Origin: Bacteroidales bacterium
GTDB lineage: Bacteria; Bacteroidota; Bacteroidia; Bacteroidales; WCHB1-69
Assembly (NCBI GenBank): GCA_016285615.1
Contig: JAEERB010000026.1
Coordinates: 1-21,779, forward strand
Direction of reading: 5' to 3'
DNA length: 21,779 nucleotides
Shown here: positions 1 through 7,272 of the stretch, in pieces
How positions within the stretch are numbered: position 1 is the stretch's first letter
Layout: each line of letters starts with the position of its first letter
Position numbers and translations under genes: made by a program
Notes under the pieces: model-generated
Database searches by the model: none
Seen by the model: only the letters and a program-made list of their open reading frames with translations
What the model was told of the DNA's origin: nothing

Positions 1-2705
1 CCGTCTTTGTAGTGGCTGAGGTTGGGAATCTCGATGCGGTCGGCATCTTGTGTGTTGAGCAACACGTGGCAAACCTCTTCCAGCGTTGTCCACGCTTCGG
101 GATGGGCTTCGTTGTCGAGTTCAAAGTAGGGAATCTGTTGTTCCACTTGGGTTAGGTCAAAGAGGTCGCCGTCGGGGCGTGTGTTGTAGGGTCGATTGTG
201 CTTGAAAACGGCGGGCGTGGCCAGTCGCTCAATGCGGTAGGCTACATCCACCTGTTGGGGCACGCCGCTGAGGTTGGTGGCCTTGAGGCTATACGATGAG
301 GCTGCCTCGTCGGCGCAGATCTGCTGCGGCAGGTCGAGGTCGAGCAGCAGGTTCTTCTGTCCCACGCAGACGGTGGCGTTCTCATGGTGCGTTTCGCCGT
401 TGAGGTCGGTGACGGTGGCCGACATTTGGTAGTGGTAAACGGGAGCGTAGGCGGGATTGTCGGTGGGGTTGGCGCTGGCTGTAAAGGTGAAGGTAAACTG
501 GCCGTTGGCGTCGGTTGTGGTCTCGCCCTGGGCAATTTCTTGTCCCGGCGACGATGGCAGCGGCCGCCACCACCATTTCCAGTAGGGATAGGAGGCCATC
601 CTCACTACCCTGTATCGCACTGTGGCCCCGTCGATGGGATAGCCGGCGTAGGCCATAGCCTTGCCAACCATATTTATTTCATCTCCAATACGATAGGTGT
701 CGGTGGGCTTCTCAATCGTCACTTCAAATTGGGGTCGCTTGTACTCTTCCACTCTGAAACTGTGACTGCCCAATCCCTTGCAGAAGATGGTGAAATTGCC
801 GGTCCGTGTGTTTTCGGGCAGCTGGAACTCACCCGACACGGAGCCATAGTGGTTGGTGATAAGTGTCTGTTTGTCAATTTCCTTCCAGTTGGCATCGCGG
901 AGTATGATTTCCACTTCCTTGTCGGCCACGGTGTAGTTGTTCTTGTAGGAAGATTTGACCATAATACACTTGAAATGAACCGTTTGCCCAGGTCGGTAGA
1001 TGGCCCTGTCGGTGAAATAGTGCATCCGGGTGGTGGCGTTGTTGTCATCATCAACATCTTCGTCTAATTCGCGCCACCAGTGCCACTCGTCGGCGGTAAT
1101 GGCATCTTGGCCTTCGGCCAGTTTGCAGACAATCTCAAAGTCTTTGCGGGCAGGTATGCGCACCATGCCGCGTTCGTCGGTTTTGCGGGTGGTAACGCCC
1201 GTCTTGTCTTTACTGTTTCTTGTGTACCAGGTGGTTACGCTGCGATGCGCCAGCGGCTCGCCCGTCGAGCGGCGGAAAAAGAGGAATTCGGCATAGTGTT
1301 CGCTGTCGTTGTAGCGACTGGTGTAGTCCAAGTCGGTCACTTGAAACCAGTCGCTGGAGATACCTTCAGCATTTGAGCTGCTAAAGGGTGTGGGCGACAC
1401 GAGGAGAACGTACGAGCCAATAGGCAGGGCGGGCAGCACGTCGGGTTGCACCACTGTGCGATAGTCGTCGTGAGTCCGGGCATTGACGGTCCACTCTTTG
1501 ATGAAGTGCTTGCTTATTAAGTCGTTATAGTTTTGTTTTCCAACACTTATAGGAGTTTTGAAAGGAATGATTCTACAATAAAGTTTATTACAATTCTTGT
1601 ACTCGTAAGTGATGAGGTTGGGCTGATTGGGCAGAAGGTGACTGGCGTTATAGAATGTTACGCTTGGCTGTTGAATGCTGGCTTTGAGTAATTTAGCATT
1701 ATTGGCGGCAATGGAGTTGGAAGCTGCCTGTATGGCCTTGTTGCACCACTCGATGGCTGTTTTGTTGTCGTCGAAGCCTTCGGGATGGGTGTCGCGGTCG
1801 TAGAGGTCGGCGCGTTGGTAATAGCGGTTGGCCAGGGCATAGCAGATATCTTCATAGCCCGCTTTGCCTGTCCAGGCTTGCGCCATTTGTTCTAACGTGT
1901 TGATTAACAATTCTTCTTTGTTTCCGATGGCGCAGTGTTCAAACGCATATTGCAGTCGCTCGCAGGTAATGACGGCGAGGGCTTTGGTATGGCCGCTCTG
2001 CAGGTGAAAGCGGGTCAGTTCCTGATATTGTAGCAGTGATTGATATTCAAACGATAGCGAGTCGGTCGAGCTGAGGTGCAGGTTGGTGAAGGTGACATTG
2101 TCGACCAGCAGTTCTGGCTGATCGCAGTGGAAGGGAGTCAGGGGCTGGGGCAGTTCCCAGGAGGTTTGCTTGAGAAACGCCAGGAAGTCGCGCACCAGAA
2201 AGTCATACAGCGTCGGCTCGTAATCCTTTTGGTCGTTGCCCATCTTCAGCAGGTCGCCGTAATCGCTGAGAGGTATGTTTTGCAATATAATTTTGGAGAC
2301 CAATGAGTTGTGATAATATTCCAAAATGGCTTCCACGATAGTCTGTGTATCCCAAGTGTTTATGTCGGCAGGGCGCTCGCCTTCGATAGGGGTGCGATCG
2401 GTGATAGCGTAATGATTTTCTTCCAGATAGCTGGCTAACAGGTTGGCCATACAGTTATTCCAAATGGCATGGTTGGCCCAAGCTTGATTGATGCGATAAG
2501 AATCCGACTGATACAATATCCACTTTGTATCAATGCGCAATTTCTTTTGGATAAAGGCATACGCCGAATCAAAGTAGTTATCCTCCCTTTCCCGCATTCT
2601 CTGCAGTTTCAGCAGGTCGTTATTAATCTCTTTAGGTGTTTCTTGGGCGAAAGAAGCTGATAATGTACTCATTATTAAAATAATAAGAAAAAAATATTTT
2701 TTCAT
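1..2705 (-). CDS. Alpha-2-macroglobulin-like protein, MG2 domain (N-terminal part, gene runs off left edge)
   Basis: The reading frame is open from an ATG at 2705-2703 to the window edge, giving about 901 residues; the C-terminal part is missing. It begins with a Sec signal peptide (MKKYFFLIILIMSTLSASFA, then QE) without a lipobox cysteine, so export to periplasm or surface is expected. Residues about 20-340 look helical and have no recognisable motif. A macroglobulin-like stretch starts near residue 345. The diagnostic motif DRAIYRPGQTVHFK lies at about 566-579, the hallmark of the MG2 domain in bacterial alpha-2-macroglobulins. Beta-rich MG repeats follow. Family members are thought to trap proteases or act as large envelope proteins. 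The thioester motif, if there is one, would lie outside the window, so protease-trapping activity cannot be judged. Same strand as the two genes upstream, with an 84-bp gap. Confidence 0.88.
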   Translation of the reverse strand, partial: MKKYFFLIILIMSTLSASFAQETPKEINNDLLKLQRMREREDNYFDSAYAFIQKKLRIDTKWILYQSDSYRINQAWANHAIWNNCMANLLASYLEENHYAITDRTPIEGERPADINTWDTQTIVEAILEYYHNSLVSKIILQNIPLSDYGDLLKMGNDQKDYEPTLYDFLVRDFLAFLKQTSWELPQPLTPFHCDQPELLVDNVTFTNLHLSSTDSLSFEYQSLLQYQELTRFHLQSGHTKALAVITCERLQYAFEHCAIGNKEELLINTLEQMAQAWTGKAGYEDICYALANRYYQRADLYDRDTHPEGFDDNKTAIEWCNKAIQAASNSIAANNAKLLKASIQQPSVTFYNASHLLPNQPNLITYEYKNCNKLYCRIIPFKTPISVGKQNYNDLISKHFIKEWTVNARTHDDYRTVVQPDVLPALPIGSYVLLVSPTPFSSSNAEGISSDWFQVTDLDYTSRYNDSEHYAEFLFFRRSTGEPLAHRSVTTWYTRNSKDKTGVTTRKTDERGMVRIPARKDFEIVCKLAEGQDAITADEWHWWRELDEDVDDDNNATTRMHYFTDRAIYRPGQTVHFKCIMVKSSYKNNYTVADKEVEIILRDANWKEIDKQTLITNHYGSVSGEFQLPENTRTGNFTIFCKGLGSHSFRVEEYKRPQFEVTIEKPTDTYRIGDEINMVGKAMAYAGYPIDGATVRYRVVRMASYPYWKWWWRPLPSSPGQEIAQGETTTDANGQFTFTFTASANPTDNPAYAPVYHYQMSATVTDLNGETHHENATVCVGQKNLLLDLDLPQQICADEAASSYSLKATNLSGVPQQVDVAYRIERLATPAVFKHNRPYNTRPDGDLFDLTQVEQQIPYFELDNEAHPEAWTTLEEVCHVLLNTQDADRIEIPNLSHYKD

Positions 2706-2723
2706 ACGCTATGTAATTAGAAG

Positions 2724-2744
2724 AACAAAGAACAAAGAACAAAG
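2724..2744. repeat. Three tandem 7-bp units (AACAAAG)
   Basis: AACAAAG is repeated three times exactly in the 84-bp spacer between the macroglobulin and flavin reductase genes. It belongs to the same class of simple spacer repeats seen at 3381-3442, 16878-17058 and 20251-20354. No function is evident and no TAnnTTTG box reads toward the macroglobulin gene here. Confidence 0.8.
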
Positions 2745-2789
2745 GAGTGGAGATTTGCTCTGTGGTTCTTTTGGATTTGTTTTTTGTTC

Positions 2790-3371
2790 TTATTTTTTCT
2801 TTTGTACCGAGAACCCAAATTTGCCCAATATCTTGCCGAGGCCGAAATATTGGCCGTGCGAGTAGGCGGCGAGGTTGGCTGTGTAGAGTTGTAGTTCGTC
2901 GGTTTTGCGGTCGAAGAGACGCTCGTCGGCGTGGATGGCCACCACTTCGGCAAGGAACATGTCGTGGGTGCCCAGCGGGATGATCTGTTTCACCTCACAC
3001 TCGATGTTGACGGGGCACTCGTAGATGAGTGGCGCCTTGACTTTGCTGGCCTTCACGGGCGTCAGGTCGGTCTCGAGGAACTTGTTGTACTTCTTGCCTG
3101 AGCGCACGCCGCACCAGTCGGTGCGACTCACAAGGTCGGTGGTGACAAGGTTGATGACAAACTGGCCAGTCCGCTTGATGATGTCGTAGGAGTGGCGTTC
3201 AGGGCGCATGGAGATGTAGCACATCGGCGGGTTCGAGCAGACGGTGCCTGTCCACGCCACCGTGATGATATTGTACTCGTCCATGGTTTCGCCGCAGCTG
3301 ACCATCACCACGGGCACGGGGTTCAGGATGGAACTGGGCTTGAGAGTGCGCTTGTTTTGAGGAGACTTCAT
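2790..3371 (-). CDS. Flavin reductase-like FMN-binding family protein
   Basis: The 193-residue product matches the flavin reductase-like (flavoredoxin / DIM6-NTAB) family in length and motif layout. The family core VVMVSCGE (residues 21-28), the FMN-loop region ITVAWTGTVCSNPPM (36-50), FVINLVTTDLVSRTDWCG (71-88) and GTHDMFLAEVV (134-144) are all present. Such proteins bind FMN and either reduce flavin with NAD(P)H or act as small electron-transfer flavoproteins. No signal peptide is visible, so it is cytoplasmic. It sits on the same strand between a DUF4837 lipoprotein and the macroglobulin gene, with repeat-filled gaps of 112 and 84 bp, so co-transcription is possible but not shown. The electron donor and acceptor cannot be inferred from context. 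Confidence 0.88.
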   Translation of the reverse strand: MKSPQNKRTLKPSSILNPVPVVMVSCGETMDEYNIITVAWTGTVCSNPPMCYISMRPERHSYDIIKRTGQFVINLVTTDLVSRTDWCGVRSGKKYNKFLETDLTPVKASKVKAPLIYECPVNIECEVKQIIPLGTHDMFLAEVVAIHADERLFDRKTDELQLYTANLAAYSHGQYFGLGKILGKFGFSVQKKK

Positions 3372-3380
3372 GTGATTAGA

Positions 3381-3442
3381 GTTAAGAAGTTAAGAAGTTA
3401 AGGAGTTAAGAAGATGTCTTAGTTTCTTAGTTCCTTAGTTTC
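3381..3442. repeat. Tandem 8-bp units in opposite senses (GTTAAGAA x4, then TTAGTTTC-type x3)
   Basis: GTTAAGAA occurs at 3381, 3389 and 3405, with a one-base variant at 3397. TTAGTTTC, TTAGTTCC and TTAGTTTC follow at 3419-3442. The next bases give TTCTTAAC at 3440-3447, the exact reverse complement of the first unit, so an RNA hairpin with a loop of about 27 nt is possible. The same vocabulary recurs near 16978-17005. It lies between two genes of the same strand and may be only spacer filler. Confidence 0.75.
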
Positions 3443-3483
3443 TTAACTATTTAGTTTTCAGTTTTCCACTTTCAGTTTTCAGT

Positions 3484-4470
3484 TTACTTCACCGTCTTCA
3501 CAATGGCTTCCACCTCGCGGAGGTAGTCGCGTTTGGGTTCTTGCGGGGCATAGACGAAGCCGTCAACGGTGATGTTGTATTGTCCGTCGGCGGAAGGGAA
3601 GGTGAAGCTATAGAAGGGTCCGCCCATCTTGTCGTTCACGCTCTCCCACAGTCCGCGCATCTCCATGCCGTCCTTATTGCCTTTGCTTAAGGGTTTTACG
3701 ATGGGGAATCCCAGTTTCTCGGCCACAATGGGATAAGCTCCTTTCACAGCCCCAGGCACATACTTCTGTGTCATCTCGTTGCGGGCGGCGATGAGGTTTT
3801 CCTGTGTCAACTCGGTGGCGGGCGTGCGGTAGATCATGATGAAGCGGTCGTTCTTTTCGGTGCGGAAGCGCAGCCAGAGGAAGTCCTCGTAGTCGGCGGC
3901 CACAAAGTAGTGGTTGGGCACTGTCAGTTGGATGTTGAACTTGCTCTTGATGAGTTTGGAGATGCTTTCTTCTTGAATGCGAGCGAAATAGGTCTGTGAG
4001 CGCTTCAGGTCGTTTTCGTAGAAGCGTTGCATGATCAGTGAGTCGTTGGCGCGGAACAGGGCCATGCAGGTGTCGGCGTTGTTGCCTTTGAAGTAGGCGT
4101 AAATCTGCGGCGACGACCAGTTGTTCTCGATAATCTGGAAGTGGTTAGCCGCGTAGTCGGGGTTGATATCGAAGCGGATGATATTGCGGTGCCGCTGGAA
4201 GTAAGCTGTGAAGTCGCGGTTGCTGAAGGTGAGGATGTCGAACATGGGCTCAATCTGGTTGATGGCCGGCTGTGGCTGGTTGAAAAACTGGTGCAGCTCG
4301 TCAATCTGGGCGGCTGTCCATTTCGAGGAGTCGAGCACGAGGATGATCTCGCCGGCCTTGCCGTTCGAGAAGTTGTCGCTCTTGACGGAGCCGAAGCTGC
4401 TGGTGCGCTTGCAGGAGCCGCCGATGAGGATGATGGCGGCCATCAAAAGGAAAAAGGATAATTTTCTCAT
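3484..4470 (-). CDS. DUF4837 family lipoprotein
   Basis: This 328-residue protein begins with a lipoprotein signal: a positively charged start, a hydrophobic run and the lipobox ILIGGSC (residues about 14-20), followed by KRTSS. The mature part fits DUF4837, a Bacteroidetes family of unknown function, as far as I recognise it. Examples are GEIILVLDSSKW near residues 40-51, the segment RFRTEKNDRFIMIYRTPA near 200-217, and MRGLWE near 270. The protein is expected to be anchored in the outer membrane or periplasm. It is the first gene of a three-gene minus-strand run and diverges from pyrB. I cannot assign a biochemical role. The family assignment is from memory of its general pattern. Confidence 0.8.
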   Translation of the reverse strand: MRKLSFFLLMAAIILIGGSCKRTSSFGSVKSDNFSNGKAGEIILVLDSSKWTAAQIDELHQFFNQPQPAINQIEPMFDILTFSNRDFTAYFQRHRNIIRFDINPDYAANHFQIIENNWSSPQIYAYFKGNNADTCMALFRANDSLIMQRFYENDLKRSQTYFARIQEESISKLIKSKFNIQLTVPNHYFVAADYEDFLWLRFRTEKNDRFIMIYRTPATELTQENLIAARNEMTQKYVPGAVKGAYPIVAEKLGFPIVKPLSKGNKDGMEMRGLWESVNDKMGGPFYSFTFPSADGQYNITVDGFVYAPQEPKRDYLREVEAIVKTVK

Positions 4471-4518
4471 GGTTTGTGATTTTTGTATAATTCAATGTTT
4501 GTTGCTTGTTTCTTGTCC

Positions 4519-4546
4519 GTGGGTGCGTAGCGCGCTACGCACCCAC
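4519..4546. repeat. 28-bp perfect palindrome centred on GCGC
   Basis: The left arm GTGGGTGCGTAGCG (4519-4532) is followed directly by its exact reverse complement CGCTACGCACCCAC (4533-4546). It lies in the 287-bp divergent spacer between the DUF4837 gene and pyrB, within the likely leader of the DUF4837 transcript. There is no T-run on either side, so it is not a standard terminator. It has the same 28-bp span and GCGC centre as the imperfect palindrome at 20266-20293. Confidence 0.85.
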
Positions 4547-4622
4547 AAGTATAGACATCAATGAATGAATAATTCATTGTTTTTCCAAAAAAGCCTTGCA
4601 ATAATAACGAAAAAAGTTGTGC

Positions 4623-4630
4623 CAAAATTA
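4623..4630 (-). promoter_or_regulatory. Possible -7 promoter element for the DUF4837 gene
   Basis: On the minus strand the sequence is TAATTTTG, matching the Bacteroidetes TAnnTTTG -7 consensus. It would start a transcript near 4616, giving a leader of about 145 nt that contains the 28-bp palindrome. No well-spaced TTTG -33 box is seen and the surroundings are AT-rich, so this may be chance. Confidence 0.35.
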
Positions 4631-4676
4631 TATTAAAAAAAATGTTTCTTGACTGCATTTCCTTTTTCTTTTTTCT

Positions 4677-4684
4677 TATTTTTG
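4677..4684 (+). promoter_or_regulatory. Probable -7 promoter element for pyrBI
   Basis: TATTTTTG matches the Bacteroidetes TAnnTTTG consensus and is followed by CAAC, placing transcription start near 4691 and a leader of about 65 nt before pyrB. A TTGAC sequence at 4649-4653 lies upstream, but its spacing does not fit the usual -33 TTTG box. I see no leader hairpin that would suggest attenuation. Confidence 0.5.
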
Positions 4685-4742
4685 CAACATACTTTGCAGA
4701 AGTGAATATTGTCGTTAACTAATCATAATTCATTAAAAAATT

Positions 4743-4750
4743 AAGGAGGA
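4743..4750 (+). promoter_or_regulatory. Strong Shine-Dalgarno of pyrB
   Basis: AAGGAGGA sits 7 nt before the TTG start of pyrB. It decides the start codon: no in-frame ATG or GTG is well placed, and the first downstream in-frame ATG is residue 63, after the STRTR motif. Bacteroidetes genes usually lack such a strong purine-rich site, and the other genes in this window do not show one this good. Confidence 0.75.
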
Positions 4751-4757
4751 CCATACA

Positions 4758-5684
4758 TTGTTAAAAGGCAGATGTTTAATTGATCCCGCGGACTTTACTC
4801 GTGAAGAATTTCGCGAACTGTTTGATTTGGCTCATCAGATTGTTGCCAATCCCGAAAAATACAGTAAGAGTTGTGAAGGTAAAATCTTGGCAACTCTTTT
4901 TTATGAACCGAGCACACGTACCCGTTTCAGCTTCGAGGCAGCCATGCTCCGTTTAGGTGGCAAGGTTATCGGCTTCTCGGAGCCCAACTCCAGCTCGGTG
5001 GCTAAAGGCGAGAGCGTTGCCGACACCATCCGCACCATCGAGTGCTACGCCGACATCGCTGTGATGCGCCACCCCAAGGAGGGCGCTCCGCGTGTGGCCA
5101 GCCAGTACCTGACCAGCATGCCGCTCATCAATGCCGGCGACGGCGGTCACCAGCACCCCACCCAGACGCTGACCGACATCCTGACCATTGAACGCCTGAA
5201 AGGGTCGGTGGAGAACAAGACCTACGGTTTCTGCGGTGACTTGAAATTCGGTCGTACCGTCCACTCACTCATCAAGTTCCTCAGCAACTACGAAGGGGTG
5301 AAGTTTATCCTCATCTCGCCCGAGGAGCTGCGCGTGCCTGAGTACATCCGCGAGGAGGTCATCCGCAAGAAAGGCATCCCCTTTGAGGAAGTGCAGCAGA
5401 TTGAGCCCTATATGAACCAGCTCGACTTCTTGTATATGACTCGTGTTCAGCGAGAAAGATTCTTCAACGAAGAAGATTACATCCGCTTGAAAGACCGTTT
5501 CATCCTCGATGCCGAGAAGATGAAATATGCTCGCGAAGACACTTACATCCTGCACCCGCTGCCGCGTGTTAACGAGATTAGCATCGAAGTGGATAAAGAC
5601 CCGCGTGCCCAGTATTTCGTTCAGGCCAAGAACGGTATGTATGTTCGTATGGCATTAATATTAAAACTTTTAGGAATTTACTAA
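4758..5684 (+). CDS. pyrB: Aspartate carbamoyltransferase catalytic subunit
   Basis: It catalyses carbamoyl phosphate plus L-aspartate to N-carbamoyl-aspartate, the committed step of pyrimidine synthesis, in the cytoplasm. All family signatures are present in 308 residues: carbamoyl-phosphate loop STRTR (52-56), the 80s-loop lysine in SSSVAKGES (K83), HPTQT (133-137), [10 protein letters not shown] (161-170), [13 protein letters not shown] (223-235) and HPLPR (266-270). Start is TTG, supported by AAGGAGGA 7 nt upstream. pyrI follows after 13 bp, so the allosteric holoenzyme with regulatory chains is expected. Oddity: several stretches ([67 protein letters not shown]) resemble Clostridia-type PyrB, as I recall it, more than the usual Bacteroidales form. 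This suggests transfer. Confidence 0.97.
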   Translation: MLKGRCLIDPADFTREEFRELFDLAHQIVANPEKYSKSCEGKILATLFYEPSTRTRFSFEAAMLRLGGKVIGFSEPNSSSVAKGESVADTIRTIECYADIAVMRHPKEGAPRVASQYLTSMPLINAGDGGHQHPTQTLTDILTIERLKGSVENKTYGFCGDLKFGRTVHSLIKFLSNYEGVKFILISPEELRVPEYIREEVIRKKGIPFEEVQQIEPYMNQLDFLYMTRVQRERFFNEEDYIRLKDRFILDAEKMKYAREDTYILHPLPRVNEISIEVDKDPRAQYFVQAKNGMYVRMALILKLLGIY

Positions 5685-5697
5685 GCATCAAAATATC

Positions 5698-6132
5698 ATG
5701 TTAGAAGTTACCAGTATAGAAAAAGGCATTGTCATCGACCATATTAAGGCCGGCTATGGCATCCAGTTGTTCAACTACCTCAAATTGGATAAGGCAGAGT
5801 ACAATGTTGCTCTGATTATCAATGCTTTCAGCCAAAAGCAAGGCAGAAAGGACATCATCAAAATCAATAATGAAATCGATATCGACTACACATTCCTCGG
5901 CTTGCTCGACCCCAACATTACCATCAATGTGATTGAGGATGGCAAGATCAAAGAGAAGGTGAAGTTGAATGTACCCAAGAGAGTGGTGAACATCATCAAG
6001 TGCAAGAACCCGCGCTGCATCACCTCCGTTGAAAGCTATTGCGACCATGTGTTCCATTTGGTTGACGAAGAGAAGAGAACCTATCGTTGCGAATATTGCG
6101 ACGATATCGTTACCCCGCATATCAACCGATAA
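5698..6132 (+). CDS. pyrI: Aspartate carbamoyltransferase regulatory subunit
   Basis: The 144-residue chain binds nucleotide effectors and holds catalytic trimers together in the holoenzyme. The N-terminal allosteric domain has [10 protein letters not shown] (10-19) and [15 protein letters not shown] (49-63). The C-terminal zinc domain has the four expected ligands C102, C107, C131 and C134 in [10 protein letters not shown] and YRCEYC. An extra cysteine is at 115. It lies 13 bp after pyrB and must be co-transcribed with it; a hairpin terminator follows at 6161. Like PyrB, its wording ([42 protein letters not shown]) is closer to the shorter Clostridia form than to the Bacteroides/Prevotella PyrI I know. 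The latter has a longer N-terminus and an IDHIPS motif. The pair therefore appears to have moved together. Confidence 0.96.
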   Translation: MLEVTSIEKGIVIDHIKAGYGIQLFNYLKLDKAEYNVALIINAFSQKQGRKDIIKINNEIDIDYTFLGLLDPNITINVIEDGKIKEKVKLNVPKRVVNIIKCKNPRCITSVESYCDHVFHLVDEEKRTYRCEYCDDIVTPHINR

Positions 6133-6160
6133 ATTAGCTTCTTAGAGATAAAAAGACAAC

Positions 6161-6198
6161 GCCGGCACAATTATTCCGTGCCGGCTGCGTTATTTCAT
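6161..6198 (+). terminator. Hairpin terminator after pyrBI
   Basis: GCCGGCAC (6161-6168) pairs perfectly with GTGCCGGC (6178-6185) around a 9-nt loop. A T-rich tail (TTATTTCATTTT) follows a few bases later. It lies 29 bp after the pyrI stop and before the Wzz-like gene, so it separates the two units. Confidence 0.75.
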
Positions 6199-6226
6199 TT
6201 TACGCTTTATTTAAACTTACCAAGAT

Positions 6227-7255
6227 ATGGAAGAAACCAAAAAAGAGTACAATTCTTTTAACCTTATTCTTTTTGCATGGAAATGGCGTAAACCGCTCAT
6301 TATCGTTTGTTTAGCCGCTGCTATGCTCTCCTTCGGGTTCTCTACCCGCTGGTTCATACGTCCGCGTTTCAAATCGACGGCTATCATCTATGCTCCGCGT
6401 ACCAATTCGCTCTCCAAGATTCTGTTGAACGAGGAGAACTACAACGAGCGTCTCGACATCAAGGCTTACGCCATTGAGGAGGAGACCGAGCAGATGATGC
6501 AGATTCTCAACTCGCGCGACATCAAAGATGCGCTGGTTAAGAAGTTTAATCTGATTGATTATTACGGCATTGACACCACCAAGAAGGCTTGGCGTTCGAA
6601 GTTGTATAAGACCATCGAGAACAATGTGGCTATCAAACGTACCGAGTTTGGCGCCATCGCCATCCATGTGGCTGCTTGGGAACCCGATATGGCTGCCAAT
6701 ATGGCCAATGAGATCACCGCTCAGCTCGACCTGACCAAGAACCGCATCGAGCACGAGCGCGCTGTTGCCGCCTACGAGATTCTGAAAAAGCAACTGAAAG
6801 AAATTGAGGACGAGTTGCTGCGTATCGACGACTCATTAGCTGTGGTCATGTCGCACGGCATCTTCGACTATGAAAGCCAGTCGGAGCGCGTGATGCAGCA
6901 ATATGCCATTGCCGTGGCACAGGGCAACAATGCCGCTGTGCAACGTCTGGAGAAGGAACTGGAGAAGTTGGCCACCTGGGGTGCGCTCTATGTTGAGTTA
7001 CGCGACCATCAGTACAACTTCCGCGAGTACGAGTTCCTCTGCAAGTCGAAGATGATGAACGCCAAGGTGGACATGGAAAGCAACATGCCTGTTAAGTTTA
7101 TCGTCGAAAAGGCAGTGCCCGCCGACAAGAAAGCCTACCCCAAGAAGTCGATCATCACACTTGTATCGACCGTCTCCGCTTTCATTCTTGCCTTCATCAT
7201 CCTTCTCATTATTGAAAACGTAAAGAACGCCGCCAAACCGAAAGAGGACGAATAA
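6227..7255 (+). CDS. Wzz / chain-length determinant family protein (polysaccharide co-polymerase)
   Basis: The 342-residue protein has the layout of a polysaccharide co-polymerase. A short cytoplasmic N-terminus is followed by membrane segment 1 (about 24-45). Then comes a periplasmic part of some 260 residues with FKSTAIIYAP just after the membrane (48-57) and a long charged helical stretch around 175-260 (likely coiled coil). The pre-membrane motif VPADKKAYPKKS ends near residue 309, and membrane segment 2 spans about 309-331. Such proteins set the length of O-antigen or capsule chains. There is no cytoplasmic tyrosine kinase domain after segment 2. It is followed after 17 bp by an O-antigen ligase/polymerase, a natural partner. 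No glycosyltransferases lie nearby, so the sugar chain is presumably made elsewhere. Confidence 0.85.
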   Translation: MEETKKEYNSFNLILFAWKWRKPLIIVCLAAAMLSFGFSTRWFIRPRFKSTAIIYAPRTNSLSKILLNEENYNERLDIKAYAIEEETEQMMQILNSRDIKDALVKKFNLIDYYGIDTTKKAWRSKLYKTIENNVAIKRTEFGAIAIHVAAWEPDMAANMANEITAQLDLTKNRIEHERAVAAYEILKKQLKEIEDELLRIDDSLAVVMSHGIFDYESQSERVMQQYAIAVAQGNNAAVQRLEKELEKLATWGALYVELRDHQYNFREYEFLCKSKMMNAKVDMESNMPVKFIVEKAVPADKKAYPKKSIITLVSTVSAFILAFIILLIIENVKNAAKPKEDE

Positions 7256-7272
7256 CAGCTTAACAGGTGAAG

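Noticed and set aside
384..1067. Plus-strand 227-codon frame inside the macroglobulin gene
   Set aside because: Antisense shadow of a frame that encodes the MG2 motif on the minus strand; its own translation is low-complexity with no domain.
3381..3442. CRISPR-like array
   Set aside because: Units are 8 bp, directly tandem, with no spacers and no cas genes.
4519..4546. Rho-independent terminator
   Set aside because: The stem has no loop and no T-run on either side; it lies in a divergent spacer.
4685..4757. Pyrimidine attenuator or riboswitch in the pyrB leader
   Set aside because: The leader is about 65 nt, AT-rich, and shows no convincing hairpin or leader peptide.
7267..7272. GTG start for the O-antigen ligase
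   Set aside because: Two ATG codons follow directly at 7273 and 7276 and give a normal N-terminus, so GTG is less likely.
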